Below are positions 1 to 6,580 of a DNA stretch of 8,890 nucleotides, one piece after another; position 1 is the first letter of the stretch, and each line of letters opens with the position of its first letter. The DNA comes from an uncultured Eubacteriales bacterium (GTDB lineage: Bacteria; Bacillota; Clostridia; Christensenellales; Aristaeellaceae). The stretch is from assembly GCA_900553905.1 (NCBI GenBank), contig USFL01000044.1, positions 1 through 8,890 on the forward strand, given 5' to 3'. A program made the translations under genes and the position numbers. The notes beneath the pieces are model-generated. The model had not been told where the DNA came from, searched no databases, and saw nothing but the letters and a program-made list of their open reading frames with translations.

Positions 1-263
1 GGGAAGGTGACGCGCCAGGTCCCCTCGGAGGGGATCTCGCACTCGGTCCAGGGAATCACCGATTCGCCGGTGCTCTCCAGCGCCACACGGGCCTTGATCA
101 TGGCCTTTGCGGGCGGCACTTGGGAGAAGGCCAGCGGGAGCTCCTGCGAAAGGCGCACCAGATGGTAGGTCCCCTCCAGGCGGATGGGCGCGAAGCCCTC
201 CGGCCCCTGCTGAAAGATTTGCCACGGGGACGCGCCCCGCTCGATGATCACGCCAGCGTTCAT
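1..263 (-). CDS. Unrecognised beta-rich protein, 5' part only (possible carbohydrate esterase/hydrolase)
   Basis: This is the start of a gene that leaves the window at the left edge; 87 full codons are visible. The start is the ATG at 263, with AAAGGAG (272-278) 8 nt upstream. That ribosome binding site overlaps the TAA stop of the MFS gene (277-279), so the two genes are translationally linked. The visible protein starts MNAGVIIERGASPWQIFQQG, has no signal peptide, and alternates hydrophobic and polar residues like an Ig-like or beta-sandwich domain (segments IRLEGTYHLVRL, IKARVALE, GTWRVTF). From memory, the pattern 'WQI.QQ', then a G-T strand, then 'ARV..E.TGE.VIPW' resembles the N-terminal domain of some SGNH or sialate O-acetylesterase-like proteins of Bacillota. 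No catalytic residues fall in the window, so function is a weak guess. That it is a real gene is well supported by its ribosome binding site and operon position. Confidence 0.75.
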   Translation of the reverse strand, partial: MNAGVIIERGASPWQIFQQGPEGFAPIRLEGTYHLVRLSQELPLAFSQVPPAKAMIKARVALESTGESVIPWTECEIPSEGTWRVTF

Positions 264-276
264 AGGCGACGCTCCT

Positions 277-1545
277 TTACGGTCCGCATGCGCGGGATTG
301 GCGGGCGGCGGGGCGGTCCGTCCGCCCCGCCCCGCGGGAGAAGAAACACAGCGCCACGCCCGCCGCCGAAATGGCGAGCCAGGCGGCCAGCACCGCCGTC
401 CAGCCCCCGCTTTCGCTCAAGGCGCCAAAGCCCGTGCTGGCCAGCGCGCTTCCCACGTAGGCGGAGGCGTTGAGCAGGCCGGTGACGGTGGCCATCAGGC
501 CCATGGCGTGGAAGCGCAGCGGCAGCAGGCTTAGCAGCATGGTGCTCGCGCCGGTCATGCAGGTGGTGCTCACGATCAGCATCAGGATGGTGACGGCCAC
601 GCTTCCCCGGCCCGCTGCCGTCCAAAGCGCGATGCCCGCGCCGCAGATGGCGAAGGCCGCCGCGGCCGTGGCCGCCTCGCTCCAGCGCAGGCGGTTTCTA
701 AGCCAGTTGAAGGCATACACGCCGCCCAGGTTGACCGGCGGCACAATCATGGTCAGGGCGATGGAGGTGGCGGCGGGGAAGCCGAAGCTCTCCTGTAGAT
801 AGGACGGTGCCCAGGTGATGATGCCGTCGCGCAGCAGGCCGTACATCACCGACGCGGCCGCCGCCGGCAGAAGGCACGCCAGCACGCGCAAAGCGCCTCC
901 CGCCTTTTCGGGCGCGTCGTCCTCCTGCCGCTCGCTCATGTCGGGGATGCCGCTCTTTTCGCTGATGCGCTCCAGCGCGCGCATGCCGAAGATCCACAGC
1001 GCGCCGCCCGCGGCCATGGCCGCGCCGCCCAGATAGAACGACAGCCGCCACCCCCACGGCGAGGCCACGCACAATACGCACATCAGGTACGCGCCCAGCG
1101 TGCCGGCAGGGGTGGTGGTGGAGAGGTTGAGGCAGGTGCGGGCGCATTGCGCGTCCTGCGTCAGGTCGGCCACGGCCTTGATCATGGGCGTCCACACCAG
1201 CGATTGCAGCAGGCCGTTGGCCGCCCATAACACAGCCATCTGCCCGGCTGTGCTGCTCACCGCCATGCCCAGATTGACCGCCGCGCCGCCCAGCAGGCCC
1301 ACGGCCACCAGCAGGCGCGGCCGCAGGCGGTCGGCCAGGAGGCCGCTGAAGAGCTGCGCGCCGCCGTAGCACACGAAGAACGCGCTGGACACCCGCCCCA
1401 GCTCCAGCCTGGAGAGGTTTTCGGCCTCGTTGATGGCGGCGATGCAGGCGGTGAAGTTGAGCCGGCCCAGATAGGCGGAAAAGTAGCTCAGCCAGCAGAC
1501 GGCGAAGAGCAAATAGATGCTGTGATGCGTATAGAGCTTCTTCAT
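277..1545 (-). CDS. MFS transporter, sugar/organophosphate-permease-like
   Basis: This is an integral membrane secondary transporter of the major facilitator superfamily, about 422 aa with about 12 hydrophobic segments, the usual size. The first helix ends in YLGRLNF, similar in placement to the Y..Y..R.N signature of organophosphate/sugar-phosphate permeases. The cytoplasmic loop between helices 2 and 3 carries MFS motif A as GLLADRLRPR (about residues 68-77). The central loop is hydrophilic (EKSGIPDMSERQEDDAPEKA), as expected between the two six-helix halves. The start is uncertain. ATG 1545 (MKKLYTHH) lies 10 nt from an AGGGG Shine-Dalgarno at 1556-1560, a spacing like that of its neighbours; ATG 1551 (adds MR) would leave only 4 nt. 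It is the fifth gene of the leftward unit, after the PHP gene. Substrate is not predictable; it could import a related sugar or export a product. Family call is secure, subfamily is inference. Confidence 0.9.
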   Translation of the reverse strand: MKKLYTHHSIYLLFAVCWLSYFSAYLGRLNFTACIAAINEAENLSRLELGRVSSAFFVCYGGAQLFSGLLADRLRPRLLVAVGLLGGAAVNLGMAVSSTAGQMAVLWAANGLLQSLVWTPMIKAVADLTQDAQCARTCLNLSTTTPAGTLGAYLMCVLCVASPWGWRLSFYLGGAAMAAGGALWIFGMRALERISEKSGIPDMSERQEDDAPEKAGGALRVLACLLPAAAASVMYGLLRDGIITWAPSYLQESFGFPAATSIALTMIVPPVNLGGVYAFNWLRNRLRWSEAATAAAAFAICGAGIALWTAAGRGSVAVTILMLIVSTTCMTGASTMLLSLLPLRFHAMGLMATVTGLLNASAYVGSALASTGFGALSESGGWTAVLAAWLAISAAGVALCFFSRGAGRTDRPAARQSRACGP

Positions 1546-1579
1546 GCGCATTCATCCCCTGCGGGAGACGTCGGAGGGG

Positions 1580-2521
1580 TCAGAGAAAGTACGGGTTCAT
1601 CCACGCCTTGCGGCCTGCGCCGTCGGTGAGCTGCACCCAGAGGAAGCGCGCGTTTTGGGGCACGGCGTCCATGGGGAACGCGACGTGGGTCAGGTCGTTT
1701 GCGGGCGAGAAGGCCCGGTGGATGGGGTTGATGCCCTGCCCCATCACGTGAATGCGGCGAACCGGCGAGCAGTCCAGATGGAACACGCCGTCCTCGATGA
1801 AGCAGCCATGGATCTCCGGGCCGGTGGAGGCGTAGAAGGCCATGCGGTCATACGCCTCGATGATGGCCGGATAGCTCAGCTCCGGGGCCTTGAACACCAC
1901 CCAGCCGCCGCAGGCGTCGTCCTCGCAGCCGCGGCCCTCGTGGTTGTCGTCGGCGGCGATCATGCGGATGGGCCGCTTGAGCATGCGAAGCGCGAGGATG
2001 CACTCGTTCTGGCTGTTGCCGTTGTTGTTTTCCAGCTCGGCGCTGTGGTTGTAGATCTCCATGCCGTCGAAGTCGCCATAGGTGAGGAACTCGTCCGGCC
2101 CCTCGGCCGACCAGGTGGGATGGTTGTAGTTGACGATGTAGCCGCCACGGTGGAACTCGTCCACCTTGGCGCGGATGGCCTCGCCCGTGTACTGCTCGGC
2201 GCGATAGATGGGCACGGGGCGGGCGGGGTCGCGCAGGATGGCGCAGAGATGGCAGGTCTGGTTGAAGTCATGCTTTCTGCCGTAGAGGAAGCTGTCGGTA
2301 TCCACCTCGATGCCCGTGAGCGCGAGAAAGCGCTCATCGGTGAGGTCGCTGTGATCCACGAGCACGTTGTGGTCGGTGAAGGCCACGACGCTGTAGCCGC
2401 CGGCCAGGTAACGCGCCTTCACCTCCTCAGGGGTCAGCCGCCCGTCGGAGAGGGTGGTGTGGCAGTGCAGGTTGGCCTTGTAGCTTCCGCCGGAAGCGGG
2501 CAGTAACTCAATTCTGGACAT
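1580..2521 (-). CDS. PHP-domain metal-dependent phosphoesterase-like protein
   Basis: A 313-aa cytoplasmic protein of the PHP (polymerase and histidinol phosphatase) superfamily; characterised members bind up to three metal ions and hydrolyse phosphoesters. The motifs appear in order: NLHCHTTLSDG with H19, H21 and D26; FTDHN with D50 and H51; GIEVD with E72; H91 in TCHLCA; NYNHPTW with H134; and AADDNHEG with D191/D192 and H194. The complete ligand set argues for an active enzyme. The first ~200 residues are the PHP barrel; the remaining ~110 (ending in WVQLTDGAGRKAWMNPYFL) look like a small beta-rich C-terminal domain common in stand-alone PHP proteins. Start ATG 2521 has AAGGAG 10 nt upstream. 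It lies about 105 bp after the solute-binding protein gene, separated by a GC-rich hairpin. Its place in a sugar uptake operon suggests action on a sugar phosphate or phosphodiester derivative, but no substrate can be assigned. Confidence 0.9.
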   Translation of the reverse strand: MSRIELLPASGGSYKANLHCHTTLSDGRLTPEEVKARYLAGGYSVVAFTDHNVLVDHSDLTDERFLALTGIEVDTDSFLYGRKHDFNQTCHLCAILRDPARPVPIYRAEQYTGEAIRAKVDEFHRGGYIVNYNHPTWSAEGPDEFLTYGDFDGMEIYNHSAELENNNGNSQNECILALRMLKRPIRMIAADDNHEGRGCEDDACGGWVVFKAPELSYPAIIEAYDRMAFYASTGPEIHGCFIEDGVFHLDCSPVRRIHVMGQGINPIHRAFSPANDLTHVAFPMDAVPQNARFLWVQLTDGAGRKAWMNPYFL

Positions 2522-2555
2522 GATAAAGTTTCTCCTTCCGAAATGCCGCGAAGAA

Positions 2556-2588
2556 CGCCGCCCCCCGCCGCTGGGGCAGGGGGCGGCG
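2556..2588 (-). terminator. GC-rich hairpin after the solute-binding protein gene (attenuator or 3'-end stabiliser)
   Basis: A perfect 10-bp inverted repeat (2556-2565 with 2579-2588, CGCCGCCCCC / GGGGGCGGCG) with a 13-nt loop follows the solute-binding protein stop and precedes the PHP gene. In transcription direction the stem is followed by TTCTTCGCGG, not a real U-run, so it is a poor intrinsic terminator. Similar hairpins after binding-protein genes in sugar ABC operons are known to stabilise the upstream mRNA and lower expression of downstream genes. That role here is inference. Confidence 0.5.
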
Positions 2589-2625
2589 CCTGTCAGTCTG
2601 CCGCCCGGAGGACGGCGGCGCGGAA

Positions 2626-4362
2626 TCAGCCGAAATTCTCTCTCGCTTCGCGGATGGCCTCGTTGACGGCCTCCTCCAGCGCGGGGCCGCCAGCGGCCTC
2701 AAACTCGGCGCGGTACTGCTCCCAGCCGGTCTCCACATCGAGCTGGCCGCCCAGCATCTGGGACAGATAGCGGTTGGTAATTTCAAACAGGGTGGTCTGC
2801 ACCTTGCCCCACTCGGCGTCCAGCGCGGCCAGGCCGTAGTAGGAGGGCAGCTGCACGTAGACGTTGTCCACGAAGGCCTTCACGGTGTCGATGGCGTACT
2901 GGTAGCACTCGCGCGCCTCGCCCTCGGCCCAGTCAAGGGTGTTGTCATAGGGGGTGGTCACGGCGTCCCACCAGTCGTTGTTGACCAGGTCCAGCTTCAT
3001 CTCGCTGGCGCAGAACAGGTAGGAGAACCACATGTAGCGGCAGCGGTCGGGGTTGGGATAGCCGTAAGACTTGTTGATGTTAACGAACTCATCGAGGTTG
3101 TAGACCACGGTGTCGCCGTCCATGGTGTAGGTCAGGCCCTCGATGCCGCGGAAGAGCAGGTTCTGGCCCTCTTCGCTGGCCAGGAACTCCACCAGGTCCA
3201 GCACGCGGTCGGGATAGGCGCAGCTGGTGGGGATGAAGTAGTGGGCGCCCACGTAGGAGGGCACGTCATAGACACGCATCCAGTGGCCGTCGTTGTCGGT
3301 GAGGGCGGTGCCCAGGGTGAGATCGGCCAGGGAGCCGTCGTCGGGATGGGCCTTCATCCAGGAATCGTAGAGCTTCTTGAACTGGGTGTAGTAGCCGTAG
3401 CTGTAGCCGTAGGAGGCGAGGGTCTTGTTGTTGAAGGCGGCATAGCCGTCGTCCTCGTCCACCAAAGTGCCCACGCCGTTGTGGATGCCGTCGTTGGCAT
3501 ACATCTCGGCCAGGATCTTCATGACCTCCTTGCTTTCGTCGGAGACGGTCATGAGCGTCCAGTGCTCCTCGTCGGTGCCGATCTTGCTCTCGTCGTCGGG
3601 CACGAAGCCGGTCCACATCCAGTCGTAGGTGGCCGGGGTGCGAAGGCTGGTGCCAAGGGGCTTGGCGATGGTGCCGTCGATCTCGGCCCAGTTGGTCAGC
3701 TTGGCGTTGTAGGGCCACCAGCCGGAGTAGCCGGCCTCCACGGCCTTCTGGGTGAAGGCCACGAACTCGTCCACGGTCGCGGGCACCTTGCCCTCGTTGA
3801 CCTCCTCAAGGATGGCGGTGTTGTAGGCCGGCACGCCCGCAAAGGAGGGGTAGGCGCGGGCCGAGAACGAATAGATGGCATACGCCTTGTTCTCGTCGCC
3901 GGTGTACATCTTGTTGTACATCTTGTACTCGTCGGTGTTGATGATCTTGTAGAGGATGGGATAGCGCTCCGGCTCGGCGTTGATGATGGCGGCGATGTCG
4001 TACACCGCTTCCTCCTCGGCGAACTGGCGGATCTTGGTGGCCTCGCCCCAGGTGGGGAAGAGGTCGGGCGCCATGCCCACGGCCAGCTCGGTGGAGAGCC
4101 TGTCGTCATAGCCCTCGATGCCGGTGTCGTATTCCAAAGTGATGTTCACGGCCTGCTCGATGGCCTTCTTGATGGGATCGTTGGCCATGCCCTCCTGGTC
4201 GTCCACGCTGTTGGCATACTGCGAAAAACGGATGTTCACCGTCTCACGGGCGGCATTGGCCTGCGGGCCGGTGGCCTCGCCGGATGCGAAGCCCGGCACC
4301 GCGAGAACCAGCATCGTCAGGCACATGGCCAGCGCAAGCGCTTTTTTCAGGGTAGTTGTCAT
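2626..4362 (-). CDS. Extracellular solute-binding protein of a CUT1-type carbohydrate ABC importer (LplA/YtcQ-like)
   Basis: A 578-aa secreted binding protein that would capture the carbohydrate substrate outside the membrane and deliver it to the two permeases encoded just upstream. The N-terminus MTTTLKKALALAMCLTMLVL is a classic signal peptide (basic KK, hydrophobic core, P23-G24), with likely cleavage after GFA at residue 26. It lacks a lipobox: the only nearby cysteine, C14 in ALAMCLT, lies inside the hydrophobic core without an L-A-G/A-C context. The mature protein is acidic and rich in Trp and Tyr (for example SGWWPYNAKLTNWAE, YGYSYGYYTQF), as expected for sugar stacking. The size and C-terminal 'W..Y...FE..GG' pattern fit the LplA/YtcQ group. 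ATG 4362 is chosen because GGAGGAG lies 8 nt upstream; an in-frame ATG at 4410 would add 16 residues (MTHIFPSTHQKGGAKT) that encode that ribosome binding site. Family call is secure, substrate unknown. Confidence 0.93.
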   Translation of the reverse strand: MTTTLKKALALAMCLTMLVLAVPGFASGEATGPQANAARETVNIRFSQYANSVDDQEGMANDPIKKAIEQAVNITLEYDTGIEGYDDRLSTELAVGMAPDLFPTWGEATKIRQFAEEEAVYDIAAIINAEPERYPILYKIINTDEYKMYNKMYTGDENKAYAIYSFSARAYPSFAGVPAYNTAILEEVNEGKVPATVDEFVAFTQKAVEAGYSGWWPYNAKLTNWAEIDGTIAKPLGTSLRTPATYDWMWTGFVPDDESKIGTDEEHWTLMTVSDESKEVMKILAEMYANDGIHNGVGTLVDEDDGYAAFNNKTLASYGYSYGYYTQFKKLYDSWMKAHPDDGSLADLTLGTALTDNDGHWMRVYDVPSYVGAHYFIPTSCAYPDRVLDLVEFLASEEGQNLLFRGIEGLTYTMDGDTVVYNLDEFVNINKSYGYPNPDRCRYMWFSYLFCASEMKLDLVNNDWWDAVTTPYDNTLDWAEGEARECYQYAIDTVKAFVDNVYVQLPSYYGLAALDAEWGKVQTTLFEITNRYLSQMLGGQLDVETGWEQYRAEFEAAGGPALEEAVNEAIREARENFG

Positions 4363-4432
4363 GGTTTTTGCTCCTCCTTTTTGATGGGTTGATGGGAATA
4401 TGTGTGTCAAGCCATGGCAGGCCCGTACAGCC

Positions 4433-5359
4433 TTACTCCTTGACGGCGCCGATGAGCACGCCCTTGGCGAAGTGCTTTTGCAGGAAGGGATACACGCACA
4501 TGATGGGCAGCATCGCGCAGATGATGGTCGCCATGCGAAGCGCCATGGGCGGCGGCAGCTGCGCGCCGATATCCACCGCGCCGGTGCGCATCTGCGACAT
4601 CATGGCCGAGTCGGTCAGCACCCGGCGCAACACCCAGGCGAAGGGCTGAAGCGTGGGCTTGGTGGCGATGTACATCATGTAGCTGTAGTAGTCGTTCCAG
4701 AAGCCCACGGCGATGAACAGGCTGACCGCCGCCAGCATGGGCTTGGACAGGGGCAGGATGACCTGGAAGAACACGCGCACGTCGTTGCAGCCGTCGATGC
4801 GGGCGGCGTCCTCCAGCTCGCGGGGCACGGAGTAGGAAAAGTAGTTGCGCATGATGATGAAGTACGTGATGCTCAGCCCATAGGGCAGCACCATCACCCA
4901 GTAGGTGCGGATGAGCTTGATCTCCATGTAGAGCATGTAGGTGGGGATGAGGCCGCCGGCGAAGAACATGGTAAACACCGTCAGGACGTTTAGCAGCTTC
5001 ATGCCGGGCACGTACACCTTGCTGACGGCGTAGGCCATGGTGGAAGTGACCAGCACGCTTAGCAGCGTGCCCAGCACCGTCTTGGAGGCGGAAATCCACA
5101 GGCTGGTGACGAAGGACGAGTTTTCAAAGATCATCCTGTAGTACTGGAAGTCCACGCCGCCGTTGGGCCACAGCAGGGCCCCGCCCTTGACGAACTGCTC
5201 ATAGGGCGTGACGGAGGCCACCAGCACGTACCACATGGGATAGAAGCAGATCAGCGCGAAGATGACGCAGAAGCCCACCACGAACACGTCGTAGAAGTTG
5301 AAGCCCACGGCCTGCATCATCGTCTTTCTGGGCTGCCGGATGTTGGCATCCTTGACCAT
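4433..5359 (-). CDS. Carbohydrate ABC transporter permease, YtcP/LplC-like (CUT1, MalG type)
   Basis: A 308-aa inner-membrane permease, one of the two subunits forming the import channel. It has about six hydrophobic segments, beginning with FVVGFCVIFALICFYPMWYV (residues 26-45). The cytoplasmic EAA loop that contacts the ATPase reads ELEDAARIDGCN (181-192), followed by the ILPLSKP part at 201-207. Other YtcP/LplC-type signatures are LWPNGGVDFQYY (63-74), MFFAGGLIPTYM (131-142), and the C-terminus PFLQKHFAKGVLIGAVKE. Start ATG 5359 has a GGGAGG site about 7 nt upstream; the gene begins 14 nt after the stop of the partner permease. A 70-bp gap separates it from the solute-binding protein gene, with no convincing promoter or terminator there. 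No ATPase gene is in the cluster. Confidence 0.95.
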   Translation of the reverse strand: MVKDANIRQPRKTMMQAVGFNFYDVFVVGFCVIFALICFYPMWYVLVASVTPYEQFVKGGALLWPNGGVDFQYYRMIFENSSFVTSLWISASKTVLGTLLSVLVTSTMAYAVSKVYVPGMKLLNVLTVFTMFFAGGLIPTYMLYMEIKLIRTYWVMVLPYGLSITYFIIMRNYFSYSVPRELEDAARIDGCNDVRVFFQVILPLSKPMLAAVSLFIAVGFWNDYYSYMMYIATKPTLQPFAWVLRRVLTDSAMMSQMRTGAVDIGAQLPPPMALRMATIICAMLPIMCVYPFLQKHFAKGVLIGAVKE

Positions 5360-5373
5360 CGTTGTTCCCTCCC

Positions 5374-6360
5374 TTAAAAGATGCCCATGACGTCGAGCTT
5401 TTTGACGAACCGGTTGGTGACCACCAGGGCGATGAGGCCCATGACGTTGAGCAGCAGGTTGGCCGCGGTGGACAGCTCGAACTCGCCGCCGCCGCCCAGG
5501 CTGATGCGGTAGATGTAGGTGGAGAGCACGTCGCCGGTGTTGAGGACGAAGTTGTTGTAGAGGTTGTAGACCTGGTCAAAGTTGGAGAGGAACAGCTGCG
5601 AGATGCTCAAAAGGAACATCACCGCCACGCTGGGCAGAATTCTGGGAATCGTGATGTGAAACAGCATGTCGCAGCGGTTGGCCCCGTCGATGGAGGCCGC
5701 CTCGTAGAGCGCCGGGTCCACGCCCGCCACCGCGGCCAGATAGATGATGGTGGAGTAGCCGGCGGTCTTGATGATGTTGGTGATGACCAGAATCCCGCGG
5801 AACATCTCCGGCCGCTTCATGAAGTCGATGGCCTCGCCGCCCATGGCCTGGATGACCTGGTTGACCACGCCGCCCACGTCGCCGGGCACCGGGGCCTGCA
5901 AAAACACCTGCACCAGGCCAGCGAAGATGACCCAGGAGAGGAAGTAGGGCAGGTAGACGCAGGTCTGCACCACGCTCTTTAAGCGCTTCATCTGCATCTC
6001 GTTGATCATCAGGGCCAGAAATACGTTGAAGGTGAAGCCGAAGATGAGGTTGTAGATGTTGATGATGACGGTGTTTTTGAACGCCTGGATGAACGCCGGG
6101 TCGGCAAAGAGCTCGCGGTAGTGCGTAAGGCCCACCCAGGGGCTGCCCAAAACGCCCAGGTTCATCTTGAAGTCCTTGAACGCCAGCACCACACCGTACA
6201 TGGGCGCGTAGCTGAACACCAGCAAAAACAGCAGGCCGGGAATGGCCAGGAGGTAGATGAACCAGTATTTCCTGGCGGCCGTAGAGAACCGAACCAGCAG
6301 ACTTTCCTTCGGCTCTTTGGAAAAATAGTGGGCCCGTGGGACCCCGGTCTGTCCAGACAT
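5374..6360 (-). CDS. Carbohydrate ABC transporter permease, LplB/YteP-like (CUT1, MalF type)
   Basis: A 328-aa membrane permease that pairs with the next gene to form the heterodimeric channel. After a hydrophilic N-terminus the first membrane helix is about residues 32-50 (YWFIYLLAIPGLLFLLVFS), followed by YAPMYGVVLAFKDF, a hallmark of the LplB group. The EAA loop is YEAASIDGANRCDMLF (219-234) plus ITIPRILP (236-243), and the LplB-like FDQVYNLYNN lies at 261-270. Start ATG 6360 has AGGAGG 7 nt upstream. This is the first gene of the leftward unit, preceded by the divergent control region with a near-consensus sigma-A promoter and a TTATTAG-type palindrome. Order permease, permease, binding protein matches LplB-LplC-LplA type systems seen for oligosaccharide or glycoside uptake in Bacillota. 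Substrate cannot be read from the sequence. Confidence 0.95.
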   Translation of the reverse strand: MSGQTGVPRAHYFSKEPKESLLVRFSTAARKYWFIYLLAIPGLLFLLVFSYAPMYGVVLAFKDFKMNLGVLGSPWVGLTHYRELFADPAFIQAFKNTVIINIYNLIFGFTFNVFLALMINEMQMKRLKSVVQTCVYLPYFLSWVIFAGLVQVFLQAPVPGDVGGVVNQVIQAMGGEAIDFMKRPEMFRGILVITNIIKTAGYSTIIYLAAVAGVDPALYEAASIDGANRCDMLFHITIPRILPSVAVMFLLSISQLFLSNFDQVYNLYNNFVLNTGDVLSTYIYRISLGGGGEFELSTAANLLLNVMGLIALVVTNRFVKKLDVMGIF

Positions 6361-6378
6361 ACCGCATCCTCCTGACGA

Positions 6379-6395
6379 TAATTATTAGCTAATAA
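6379..6395. promoter_or_regulatory. Putative operator A (14-bp perfect palindrome TTATTAGCTAATAA)
   Basis: Positions 6382-6395 are a perfect 14-bp palindrome, two abutting TTATTAG heptamers in opposite orientation. The longer segment TAATTATTAGCT (6379-6390) recurs exactly at 6593-6604. The site lies 19-37 bp before the first permease ATG, right behind its Shine-Dalgarno, so a bound protein would act as a roadblock or repressor inside the leader if the promoter at 6484-6512 is the one used. The regulator is not encoded in this window. Confidence 0.55.
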
Positions 6396-6413
6396 AATTT
6401 GTTGACGACGCGT

Positions 6414-6457
6414 ATTTTGCGAACCACTTGACTTTTATTAGGCACTTGTGGCAAAAT
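6414..6457. promoter_or_regulatory. Inverted repeat in the leftward leader, with a single TTATTAG heptamer in its loop
   Basis: ATTTTGC (6414-6420) pairs with GCAAAAT (6451-6457). An inner CCAC (6424-6427) can pair with GTGG (6448-6451), giving about 10 bp with a 4-nt bulge. A second inverted pair, GAACCA (6421-6426) with TGGTTC (6457-6462), crosses the first, so the two pairings are alternatives or a pseudoknot. The loop carries TTATTAG (6435-6441), the heptamer found in the flanking palindromes. It could act as a third operator half-site (DNA) or as leader RNA structure in leftward transcripts; the sequence does not decide. Confidence 0.35.
6428..6457 (+). promoter_or_regulatory. Possible rightward promoter for the oxidoreductase-aldolase unit
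   Basis: TTGACT (6428-6433), an 18-bp spacer and CAAAAT (6452-6457) form a moderate sigma-A-like promoter (5/6 and 4/6 matches) pointing at the oxidoreductase gene. The spacer contains the TTATTAG heptamer at 6435-6441. It would give a 5' leader of about 200 nt. A weaker alternative is CTGGCC (6603-6608), 17 bp, TATTAA (6626-6631), immediately downstream of operator B, which would suit an activator-dependent promoter. Neither is decisive. Confidence 0.3.
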
Positions 6458-6483
6458 GGTTCTGCAAATCATCCGTTGCCTAT

Positions 6484-6512
6484 ACTATAACAGCAAATCC
6501 TTTTGGTGTCAA
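6484..6512 (-). promoter_or_regulatory. Near-consensus sigma-A promoter for the leftward transport unit
   Basis: Read on the minus strand, TTGACA (6507-6512), a 17-bp spacer (6490-6506) and TATAGT (6484-6489) match the housekeeping consensus at 11 of 12 positions with ideal spacing. Transcription would start near 6477, giving a leader of about 115 nt before the first permease ATG at 6360. The promoter lies in the AT-rich gap between the divergent genes. A promoter this strong in a sugar operon suggests control by repression, fitting the palindromes on either side. Confidence 0.75.
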
Positions 6513-6548
6513 GCGTAAAAGAAGCTCGAAATCATGTTTTTCCCGATT

Positions 6549-6562
6549 GCCCCGCAAGGGGC
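6549..6562. other. GC-rich hairpin with GCAA tetraloop in the divergent control region
   Basis: GCCCC (6549-6553), loop GCAA (6554-6557) and GGGGC (6558-6562) form a compact hairpin; on the plus strand the loop is of the stable GNRA class. An alternative stem, GGGCG (6559-6563), loop CCCA, CGCCC (6568-6572), uses the same G-run and is followed by GGCTTTTA. It is an isolated GC island in an otherwise AT-rich regulatory stretch. It would matter only if the rightward transcript starts upstream of it. Function unknown. Confidence 0.3.
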
Positions 6563-6580
6563 GCCCACGCCCGGCTTTTA

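Noticed and set aside
1544..2506. 320-codon open frame on the plus strand opposite the PHP gene
   Set aside because: The same antisense effect: Val/Ala/His/Gly-rich, no recognisable fold, while the minus-strand frame carries all PHP metal motifs.
3241..4392. 383-codon open frame on the plus strand opposite the solute-binding protein gene
   Set aside because: Low-complexity Val/Gly/His/Leu-rich translation with no domain, no ribosome binding site and no conserved motif. It is the antisense shadow of a GC-rich gene whose codons rarely give stops in that frame.
4363..4432. Possible internal promoter before the solute-binding protein gene (a TTGACA on the minus strand near 4404-4409)
   Set aside because: The -35-like hexamer is perfect, but no acceptable -10 hexamer lies 16-18 bp downstream; it is more likely part of an ordinary operon spacer.
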